NCBI GenBank assembly: GCA_027053695.1
Contig: JALUHL010000239.1
Location: 1 to 6,355, forward strand
DNA from: Ghiorsea sp.
GTDB lineage: Bacteria; Pseudomonadota; Zetaproteobacteria; Mariprofundales; Mariprofundaceae
Direction of reading: 5' to 3'
DNA: 6,355 nt
A model generated the notes under the pieces. That model did not search any database and was not told where the DNA came from. It saw nothing but the letters and a program-made list of their open reading frames with translations. A program made the translations under genes and the position numbers. Positions 1 through 4,586 of this stretch are shown in pieces. Position 1 is the first letter of the stretch; every line of letters begins with the position of its first letter.

Positions 1-950
1 TAGTGAATCGCATCAAACGTATTGACCCAAGCTTTCGTGGGCGTATTGCTAAGTTTGATGAAGCTAGTGTGCGCGCTTTCAATCGGGAGCAGGCAGCGAT
101 GATGTTTGCTCCTGCACCTAGCCCTGAGCAGCTGCGTATGAATGTGGAGCAGGTCATGGGTTTGATTGGCAAACCCAATACACTTCATTTAACACAAGCG
201 CAAACGCTTCTAGCTCAAATCCCTGAGACTATTCGTGAGCAGTTGCATGACAGCTTAACGGCGAAAGCCTTGGTTTATTTGTTATTGTTGGATAAGGATA
301 AAGAGATAGAACGCAAGCAACTCCAATTCATTTCAAGCCATGATAGTTCACCAGCATTGGCTGAAGTAGTGAGAATAAAGGATGTGATGCCGCGTATCAC
401 GGATGAGTTACGTTTGCCTTTACTGGATTTGGTTTCATCCGAGCTGGATATGCTTGAGGATATGCAAAAACGTATATTCTTGGATACACTTAAAAAGTTG
501 ATTGGAGCTAATGGAAAGGTCGATTTGTTTAAGTTCTTATTGTATCAACATTTTCTGCATGACTTTGGGCTTAAAAAAGCAAGGGATGGGCAAGGCTCTA
601 TTCCGATTGAGCGCATGAAACATGAAGCGGCACTGCTGATTGATATGGTTTGCCGCATCAATCAAGATAAAAAGCCAAGTCGAATCAAACACGATGTGTT
701 GGCAGAACTTTTTCCAGGTTATGCAGTGAAGTCGGTAGGCAAGGTTAGTATCAATCAAGTCAGCAAAGCTTTAGAGAAGTTAAACCTATGTTCGTATGAT
801 GATAAGAAGCGGTTGCTTCAAGCCTTGATTTACTGTGTGCTTAGTGATGGCGTGGTTAAAACTGAGGAAGTGGAAACGGTGCGCTTGGCTTCGATGATGC
901 TTGGTTGCCCTATGCCCATGTTAAGTCCTGTGAGTAAAAGTGTTGCATAG
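1..950 (+). CDS. C-terminal part of a probable M48-family membrane metalloprotease (5' end outside the window)
   Basis: The reading frame is open at the left edge: the codon before the GTG at position 3 ends in TA, and no stop codon has that form. The GTG is therefore probably an internal valine. The 315 visible residues contain no catalytic HEXXH, signal peptide or obvious membrane segment. The opening (NRIKRIDPSF) resembles the RIRxLDPxF segment that follows the peptidase domain in large HtpX/Ste24-like M48 proteins. The rest is helical. Two segments, around residues 153-182 and 266-300, carry an acidic/Gly turn between helices (ANGKVDLFKF and SDGVVKTEEV), like TerB-type domains. In the known family, the N-terminal part holds membrane helices and the zinc site; here that part would lie upstream. 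The gene ends at a TAG before a non-coding repeat region and is convergent with the sugar transferase gene. The family assignment rests on recognition of this C-terminal part only, so a stand-alone TerB-like protein is the alternative. Confidence 0.6.
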   Translation, partial: VNRIKRIDPSFRGRIAKFDEASVRAFNREQAAMMFAPAPSPEQLRMNVEQVMGLIGKPNTLHLTQAQTLLAQIPETIREQLHDSLTAKALVYLLLLDKDKEIERKQLQFISSHDSSPALAEVVRIKDVMPRITDELRLPLLDLVSSELDMLEDMQKRIFLDTLKKLIGANGKVDLFKFLLYQHFLHDFGLKKARDGQGSIPIERMKHEAALLIDMVCRINQDKKPSRIKHDVLAELFPGYAVKSVGKVSINQVSKALEKLNLCSYDDKKRLLQALIYCVLSDGVVKTEEVETVRLASMMLGCPMPMLSPVSKSVA

Positions 951-1059
951 TTTTTAATAAAAGATGTGAGATGCCCTTACATCAGTTGGCATGATATGTA
1001 TCGGTGTGTATCTGCGTTTATCAGTGGTTTATATTCTATATACCTCTTTGTGGTTAAGT

Positions 1060-1210
1060 TTTATCTTCATTTTTTGTGCGACCAAAAACGAACCATCAAT
1101 CCGCAGGACAGCGGATTTAGGCACACTTTAGTGCGGGGCTTGCCCCTTAAGGCGTGGATGCCTCGAATCAAAAAGCTTTATCTTCATTTCTTTGCCATCA
1201 AAGAAACGAA
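1060..1210. repeat. Imperfect direct repeat pair with an internal hairpin (1060-1092 and 1177-1210)
   Basis: TTTATCTTCATTT occurs at 1060-1072 and again at 1177-1189. Both copies continue with further T's and a G, then a short gap, then a CAAA...ACGAA block. The second copy contains a clean hairpin: TTTCTTTG (1187-1194), loop CCAT, CAAAGAAA (1199-1206). The first copy looks like a decayed version in which the stem no longer pairs well. Hairpins built from TTTCTTTG and CAAAGAAA are a recurrent type of intergenic repeat in proteobacterial genomes. I take this as a dispersed repeat rather than a regulatory site, from pattern only. Confidence 0.5.
1099..1163. repeat. Cluster of four small stem-loops
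   Basis: Four adjacent dyads lie between the two direct repeat copies. They are ATCCGC/GCGGAT (1099-1104 with 1111-1116), CACT/AGTG around 1125-1134, GGGGC-TT-GCCCC (1135-1146) and AGGC/GCCT (1150-1153 with 1160-1163). The GGGGC-TT-GCCCC stem is the strongest. No T run follows any of them, so they do not look like intrinsic terminators of the upstream gene. Strings of short GC hairpins beside TTTCTTTG-type repeats suggest one composite intergenic element. Confidence 0.45.
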
Positions 1211-1221
1211 GCAAAGAAAAT

Positions 1222-1336
1222 GCCCCCTAAATAGCTGTGTGTTTCTTCGCTGCTTAGCAAAAGCGGGCGCAGAATTAGAATATTCTGCTTTCTCCCTTCT
1301 TTTGCCAACCATCTCAGCACAGCTATAGCAGGGGGA
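1222..1336. repeat. MITE/REP-like element: about 115 bases that fold into one long hairpin
   Basis: The ends are a near-perfect inverted repeat: CCCCCTAAATAGCTGTG (1223-1239) against CACAGCTATAGCAGGGGG (1318-1335). Inside this, further arms are nested in register: GCAAAAG (1257-1263) with CTTTTGC (1299-1305), GGG (1265-1267) with CCC (1294-1296), and GCAGAAT (1269-1275) with ATTCTGC (1282-1288), closing on a six-base loop. The whole stretch can fold into a single long imperfect hairpin. It contains no gene. This architecture is what small non-autonomous mobile elements or REP-type repeats show. I see no convincing target-site duplication, so mobility is inferred rather than shown. Confidence 0.5.
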
Positions 1337-1360
1337 AAGGCGCTGTCTCACCCTCCACAC

Positions 1361-1426
1361 CGTCATTCCCGCATCACCCCAGGGTGTACTCTCTGCCTTC
1401 GGCATTCACCTTAAGGCGGGAATCCA
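1361..1426. repeat. dRS3-like ATTCCC...GGGAAT intergenic repeat with internal hairpins
   Basis: The outer arms are ATTCCCGC (1365-1372) and GCGGGAAT (1416-1423), in the familiar context CGTCATTCCCGC...GCGGGAATCCA. Two smaller dyads lie between them: CACCC-CA-GGGTG (1375-1386) and TGCC-TTC-GGCA (1394-1404). The ATTCCC...GGGAAT pair is the hallmark of the dRS3 repeats of Neisseria and of similar dispersed repeats in many other proteobacteria. The spacer here is longer than usual and carries extra hairpins. The element lies 3' to both convergent genes, the usual location for such repeats. Confidence 0.55.
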
Positions 1427-1427
1427 T

Positions 1428-1455
1428 TGGTTTCATTTCTTTGTGGTTTCATTTC
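1428..1455. repeat. 12-base tandem direct repeat, 16-base period
   Basis: TGGTTTCATTTC occurs exactly at 1428-1439 and again at 1444-1455, separated by four bases. It starts directly after the dRS3-like arm and may be a scar of repeat insertion or slippage. No function is evident. Confidence 0.55.
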
Positions 1456-1510
1456 CTCTGCGAAACTCTGCATCCATTGAAGTGGAGAAATCTAAGAGAT
1501 ATCTTTGCTG

Positions 1511-2281
1511 TTACTTCAGTAAATCTTTGTTGTCCACATGCGTCCACTTGCTGCGAGGACGGTCAATATATTGAAAATGTTCATTGGTGAAACTGCCTTG
1601 AATGCAGGTAACACGATAAAAGCGGCTGTTCACCTGCTTATCACCAATGGCAGTATTAAAAGTGACAGGCCCTGTTAAATAATACACGCCTTGCTCAACC
1701 CTGCGGTTCTCAATATTATCCACGATAATATCAATGGTTTCTTTTAAAATAGGGTGGTTGGGCGTGGAAGCAATGAGATAATTGGTGTAATGCTCTTTAT
1801 TGACTAAAAACAACTCTTTGTCTTCGGGTTTAATCAACCATGCCAATGGCCAGACGAGGTGAGCATCAATATCCATATATACCCCACCTTCATGGTTGAG
1901 CACAAACATACGCCATAAATCAGCTTGTGCCGCACCATTGGTGAGCTTTTCATAGGCTTCTACAATGCGTGGTGATGCATGAGTTTTGAGGTATTCAAGC
2001 CTGTCTTCCGTGCTCACATAATGGTATTCATAACTTAACGACATCAGGCGGTTAAATAGATAATTGATATACACAGGAAAAGCGACTTTGTTGGTAAAAT
2101 TGGTTTGCCAAATCACTTTAGGAATCTGAGTTTCCTTTTTGGATTTGCATTTAGCAGCACTGTATTTGGGAATGGTAAAGCGATACTTGGGAAGGATAGC
2201 ATGGAAAGGGTAGCTCAGCGCTTTGATCAATGCGCCAACGATTTTAATGAGGCGATTGGCAACGACAATATGAACAGGCAT
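1511..2281 (-). CDS. DXD-type sugar transferase (GT32 / OCH1-like, Gly_transf_sug domain)
   Basis: The 256-residue protein has the signature of nucleotide-sugar-dependent transferases related to yeast OCH1 and bacterial capsule or LPS sugar transferases. IPKVIWQTN lies at 53-61, followed by AAQADLWRMFVLNHEGGVYMD at about 117-137, which ends in the metal- and sugar-nucleotide-binding D137-I-D139. The first 30 residues are hydrophobic and basic, suggesting peripheral attachment to the inner membrane at the cytoplasmic face, where glycan precursors are built. The ATG is supported by AGAGGAG (2287-2293 region) five bases upstream; the stop is TAA. Donor and acceptor sugars cannot be told from sequence. 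It is the last of four minus-strand genes, 105 bases after the cytochrome gene, and its 3' end faces the repeat region. With a heptosyltransferase gene a few kilobases away, a surface-polysaccharide role is plausible. There is no sign of truncation. Confidence 0.85.
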   Translation of the reverse strand: MPVHIVVANRLIKIVGALIKALSYPFHAILPKYRFTIPKYSAAKCKSKKETQIPKVIWQTNFTNKVAFPVYINYLFNRLMSLSYEYHYVSTEDRLEYLKTHASPRIVEAYEKLTNGAAQADLWRMFVLNHEGGVYMDIDAHLVWPLAWLIKPEDKELFLVNKEHYTNYLIASTPNHPILKETIDIIVDNIENRRVEQGVYYLTGPVTFNTAIGDKQVNSRFYRVTCIQGSFTNEHFQYIDRPRSKWTHVDNKDLLK

Positions 2282-2386
2282 GAATGCTCCTCTAACGAAT
2301 ACAGCGCAACCCTATCGCAAGGATGCTAAAATCCAACGTGAATTAATGTCTGTTTTGTATGATTTTAAACAGTAGCCGTTTTTATG
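2282..2386 (-). promoter_or_regulatory. Leader between cytochrome and sugar transferase genes
   Basis: These 105 bases contain the ribosome binding site of the sugar transferase gene and a weak dyad, CTGTTT (2350-2355) with AAACAG (2367-2372), separated by 11 bases. The stem is AT-rich and has no proper T run after it, so I do not call it a terminator. No -35/-10 pair stands out, so whether the sugar transferase gene is read through from the cytochrome gene or has its own promoter is open. Confidence 0.25.
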
Positions 2387-2866
2387 TTATTGTCGAAACG
2401 TAGCATGGCATTGCACACAGTAGTTCATGGTATTGTGTAAAGCGCGTAATGATTGTTTAAGATTTCCTTTTTGCAAAACATCGCCCAACTCATCTGCGCT
2501 TTGATGAAAAGCCAAGCCAAGTTTCCTAAAATTAGTATTATCAAACATATTACACATTTTCTTCATCTCTGGTGTTAGGCCTAATTTCTGGTGTGCGATG
2601 CTTGAAGCATGATTAAATTTTCCTTGTGACAGCATACCAACAATTTCTTGCACTGCCTGTATATGGGAACGCATATTCGCCAATTGATGTTGTTTTTGTT
2701 GCGGGCTTAATTGAAGTGAAATTCTTTTATCTGAGCCGCCATCTTTGGATTGCATCATCATATGATGGTTCATTTCTTGCATATTGTGATCCATAGCTTG
2801 GGCAAGAATGGGGGCTGATATACTTATCATCCATAATAACCCAAATAAAGTGATGCTTTGTTTCAT
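2387..2866 (-). CDS. Periplasmic cytochrome c'-like protein with a Met/His-rich N-terminal segment
   Basis: The 159-residue product starts with a signal peptide (MKQSITLFGLLW...APILAQA, cleavage near residue 24). Next comes a Met/His-rich stretch (about 25-38: MDHNMQEMNHHMMM), then a helical domain ending in a single heme motif, CVQCH, at 150-154, only five residues from the C-terminus. One heme site at the extreme C-terminus of a helical domain of about 120 residues is the plan of class II cytochromes (c', c-556). Met65 in the first helix could be the sixth ligand of a c-556 type; this is a guess. Cys105 is an extra cysteine. Known c' proteins bind NO or CO or carry electrons in the periplasm. 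The Met/His stretch resembles copper-binding segments, which is unusual here. An ATG 12 codons upstream (2902) is in frame, but it lacks a good ribosome binding site and would precede the signal peptide. The gene lies downstream of a Crp/Fnr gene with an Fnr-like site in between. Confidence 0.75.
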   Translation of the reverse strand: MKQSITLFGLLWMISISAPILAQAMDHNMQEMNHHMMMQSKDGGSDKRISLQLSPQQKQHQLANMRSHIQAVQEIVGMLSQGKFNHASSIAHQKLGLTPEMKKMCNMFDNTNFRKLGLAFHQSADELGDVLQKGNLKQSLRALHNTMNYCVQCHATFRQ

Positions 2867-2873
2867 AAATATT

Positions 2874-2877
2874 CTCC
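2874..2877 (-). promoter_or_regulatory. Ribosome binding site that fixes the cytochrome start
   Basis: On the minus strand GGAG lies seven bases before the ATG at 2866, and that ATG begins a textbook signal peptide. The longer frame starting at 2902 has no comparable site. This supports the shorter protein. Confidence 0.6.
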
Positions 2878-2921
2878 ATGTTGTGATGTGATTTTTGGTC
2901 ATTCGTATTCAACCAGCGCAC

Positions 2922-2927
2922 CATATA
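2922..2927 (-). promoter_or_regulatory. Candidate -10 box of the cytochrome promoter
   Basis: TATATG on the minus strand, with no good -35 hexamer at the usual spacing; the Fnr-like palindrome lies there instead. A start near 2915 would give a leader of about 48 bases. This layout fits an activator-dependent promoter. Prediction by eye only. Confidence 0.35.
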
Positions 2928-2945
2928 GTGGGCTAAAGAATATAA

Positions 2946-2963
2946 ATATGATTTCAATCATAT
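2946..2963. promoter_or_regulatory. Fnr/Dnr-like operator upstream of the cytochrome gene
   Basis: ATATGATT-TC-AATCATAT is a palindrome with eight-base arms and no mismatches outside the two central bases. Its core, ATGAT-N4-ATCAT, differs from the Fnr/Dnr consensus TTGAT-N4-ATCAA only in the outermost base of each half. Its centre is about 88 bases before the cytochrome start codon and about 40 bases before the start predicted from the -10 box at 2922-2927, close to the -41.5 position of class II activation. It lies five bases after the stop codon of the Crp/Fnr gene. The likely binder is that protein or a paralogue. Confidence 0.55.
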
Positions 2964-2968
2964 ATGGA

Positions 2969-3553
2969 TTATTGTAATTTTAAGGAAGTGCCTTGTCTTA
3001 CCAATATATGCTCATCTTCCAACTTCCTAAGCTCCCTATAAAATGTTTCATGGGCGAGACCGATTTTATAGGCAACATCTTTCAAAGCGATGTTGAGATG
3101 AAGCTCTTGATTGGCATCCATTTCATTTTTGATAAAAGCTAAGATTCTAGCCTTTGCAGATTGGATGTTTTTAATTTCATTGATGGCGCGTAAGTCGCGC
3201 ACTTGTTGAGAAAATATTTGCAATAGCTTTTTCATCATCAATGGTTTTTGTTCAATATGGCATAGCAAGTCTTCTTTGCTATAACTCACCACTTCTGAGT
3301 CCATAGATGCAAAGGCAGAGCAATGGTATTGATTTGAAAATAATGATGCCTCGGCTAATGTTTCATGGGATGCAGCCACATGAATCAGTGTTTCACCACC
3401 TTCTATGGTGTTTCTTATAAGCTTTAATTTACCTTTTTTGAGATAATAAAAGCTAGAAACATGATCGCCTTGTGAAAATAATGGCGTACCCTTTTTGATT
3501 GTAAACGCGGTTGATTTCAGTTCAGATAATATTTCTTCTAACGAGGTATCCAT
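2969..3553 (-). CDS. Crp/Fnr-family transcriptional regulator lacking the Fnr cysteine cluster
   Basis: The protein has 194 residues. The N-terminal cNMP-binding-like beta barrel spans about 14-95 (KKGTPLFSQGD, then YYLKKGKLKLI, then a Gly-Glu turn). A long dimer helix follows at about 103-128, and a winged helix at about 145-192. The recognition helix contains HETFYRELRKLEDE (168-181). E169 and R173 match the Glu and Arg that read the TGA core in Crp/Fnr proteins. There is no N-terminal Cys cluster; the only cysteines are C78 and C98, so an Fnr-type 4Fe-4S oxygen sensor is unlikely. A heme/NO-responsive (Dnr/NnrR-like) or ligand-free type fits better. The length is somewhat short for the family. 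The ATG at 3553 has only a weak ribosome binding site, with a short predicted leader. Neighbours are mrp, 62 bases upstream, and the cytochrome gene downstream with its Fnr-like site. The gene is visibly more AT-rich than mrp. Confidence 0.88.
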   Translation of the reverse strand: MDTSLEEILSELKSTAFTIKKGTPLFSQGDHVSSFYYLKKGKLKLIRNTIEGGETLIHVAASHETLAEASLFSNQYHCSAFASMDSEVVSYSKEDLLCHIEQKPLMMKKLLQIFSQQVRDLRAINEIKNIQSAKARILAFIKNEMDANQELHLNIALKDVAYKIGLAHETFYRELRKLEDEHILVRQGTSLKLQ

Positions 3554-3579
3554 TCAATAGAAAGTCTTAACAATTTAAA

Positions 3580-3608
3580 CTTATAACGATAAATATATTG
3601 GACATAAG
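3580..3608 (-). promoter_or_regulatory. Candidate promoter of the Crp/Fnr gene
   Basis: On the minus strand TATAAG (3580-3585) matches the -10 consensus at five of six bases. The hexamer 17 bases upstream (CTTATG, 3603-3608) is a poor -35. A start near 3573 would leave about 20 bases before the ATG. A good -10 with a poor -35 would suit an activated promoter, but the 62-base gap also allows read-through from mrp. Confidence 0.3.
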
Positions 3609-3615
3609 TGTTCTA

Positions 3616-4467
3616 TTATCCCGCCATCACAGGGATAGTTATTTTACGTTTATTTAGTGTGGTGACTTTATCCATCACCGTTTTTGCCAAGTCTTTATAG
3701 ATTTTAGCTTCATCGGATTCGGGTGCAGCGGCAACAATGGGTGTGCCCGCATCACCATTTTCACGAATGGCGATATTAAGAGGCACTTTGGCAATCACTT
3801 CGGTTTTAAACTCTTTGCTTAATGTTTCTGCGCCACCTTCATCAAAGATATGTGACTCACCATTGCAGTGTGGGCAGATAAATACGCTCATATTTTCCAC
3901 AATGCCCAGCGTTGGTACATGCACTTTATCAAACATTTGAATGCCTTTTTTGCAGTCAATGAGAGCAATATCTTGCGGGGTGGTGACCACAACAGCGCCA
4001 GTGACTGGCACAGTTTGGGATAATGTAAGTTGTGCATCGCCTGTGCCCGGTGGCATATCAATAATAAGCATATCAAGCTCACCCCAAGCCACACCATTCA
4101 AAAGCTGACCAAGCGCACTGGCAACCATAGGCCCACGCCAAATCATGGCTTGTTCATCAGGCACCAATAAACCCATAGACATCATTTTAATGCCGTAGTT
4201 TTCAAGCGGAAAAATGACTTGGCCGCCCGTATCCACTTGTGGTCGTTCACCTTTAAGCCCAAGCATATTGGGCAAGGATGGGCCATAAATATCAGCATCA
4301 AGCAGGCCAACTTTGTGGCCTTCTTGGGATAGAGCGACAGCTAGGTTGACGGCTGTAGTTGATTTACCAACACCACCTTTACCCGATGCCACAGCAACAA
4401 TACTTTTGATACCTGGGATTGCTTTTTTTGAACTTTCATCCACTTGTTTTGTTCCGCAGCCTGCCAT
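3616..4467 (-). CDS. mrp: Mrp/ApbC (NBP35-like) P-loop ATPase, Fe-S cluster carrier
   Basis: Proteins of this family bind an Fe-S cluster between two subunits and pass it to target apoproteins in the cytoplasm, using ATP. The 283-residue protein shows the deviant Walker A SGKGGVGKST (28-37, with K30 and K35), switch DADIYGPSLP (57-66), the Mrp block IWRGPMVASALGQLL (109-123), Walker B LIIDMPPGTGD (134-144) and the cluster-binding C198-P-H-C201 in ENMSVFICPHC. The N-terminal MIP18/DUF59 domain found in many bacterial Mrp proteins is absent; the P-loop starts after about 27 residues. This is the short form, also seen in nature, and the start is supported by AAGGGG seven bases before the ATG, so it does not look like a truncation. 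It is divergent from the heptosyltransferase gene and lies upstream of the Crp/Fnr gene. An Fe-S carrier next to a redox-type regulator may be coincidental. Confidence 0.93.
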   Translation of the reverse strand: MAGCGTKQVDESSKKAIPGIKSIVAVASGKGGVGKSTTAVNLAVALSQEGHKVGLLDADIYGPSLPNMLGLKGERPQVDTGGQVIFPLENYGIKMMSMGLLVPDEQAMIWRGPMVASALGQLLNGVAWGELDMLIIDMPPGTGDAQLTLSQTVPVTGAVVVTTPQDIALIDCKKGIQMFDKVHVPTLGIVENMSVFICPHCNGESHIFDEGGAETLSKEFKTEVIAKVPLNIAIRENGDAGTPIVAAAPESDEAKIYKDLAKTVMDKVTTLNKRKITIPVMAG

Positions 4468-4483
4468 GATGATGCCCCTTGAA

Positions 4484-4512
4484 TTGGTTTATAACATACG
4501 ATGACCTATATG
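4484..4512 (+). promoter_or_regulatory. Candidate promoter for the heptosyltransferase gene
   Basis: TTGGTT (4484-4489), a 17-base spacer, then TATATG (4507-4512). The spacing is ideal but each box has mismatches. The -35 falls in the leader of mrp, and the -10 overlaps the one proposed for mrp. Confidence 0.25.
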
Positions 4513-4537
4513 TAGGGCGCAAGCATAACCATTTCAA
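4509..4537 (-). promoter_or_regulatory. Candidate promoter for mrp
   Basis: On the minus strand TTGAAA (4532-4537) is followed after 17 bases by TACATA (4509-4514). The -35 is good and the -10 is weak. A start near 4502 would give a leader of about 35 bases. Its -10 overlaps that of the divergent candidate, inside the near-palindrome CCTATATGTAGG. Confidence 0.3.
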
Positions 4538-4586
4538 GGCAATCATACAGATTAAAAATTCATGGTTATTTCATCATCCTGTTCGT

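Larger units (their letters stand above)
951..1510. other. Non-coding convergent intergenic region rich in repeats
   Basis: This 560-base gap separates the ends of two convergent genes. I see no credible gene in it. The open frames that cross it are built from hairpin and repeat sequence and lack ribosome binding sites. Bases 951-1056 hold only weak dyads, such as GATGT/ACATC near 964-984, and no clear GC-rich stem followed by a T run, so no confident terminator can be named for either gene. From about 1060 to 1455 the sequence is a mosaic of direct repeats and stem-loops, which are listed separately. Bases 1456-1510 show nothing that I can assign. Confidence 0.7.

Noticed and set aside
1135..1146. 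GGGGC-TT-GCCCC hairpin as the terminator of the first gene
   Set aside because: It lies about 185 bases past the stop and has no T run after it; it fits better as part of the repeat cluster.
966..1328. 120-codon plus-strand open frame in the convergent gap
   Set aside because: It is made of repeat and hairpin sequence, has no ribosome binding site, an odd composition, and crosses the long-hairpin element.
1184..1405. 73-codon minus-strand open frame over the repeats
   Set aside because: It lies entirely within the inverted-repeat elements and its translation matches no pattern that I recognise.
1060..1455. CRISPR array
   Set aside because: The repeats differ in sequence and length, are not regularly spaced, and have no cas genes nearby.
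1384..1590. 68-codon plus-strand open frame
   Set aside because: It starts inside the dRS3-like repeat and overlaps the 3' end of the sugar transferase gene on the opposite strand.
2350..2372. CTGTTT/AAACAG dyad after the cytochrome gene as a terminator
   Set aside because: The stem is six AT-rich pairs with an 11-base loop and no T run, too weak for an intrinsic terminator.
3579..3609. ACTTAT/ATAAGT inverted pair upstream of the Crp/Fnr gene as an autoregulatory operator
   Set aside because: The arms are six bases with a 19-base spacer and do not resemble the TTGAT-N4-ATCAA pattern; chance is likely in such AT-rich sequence.
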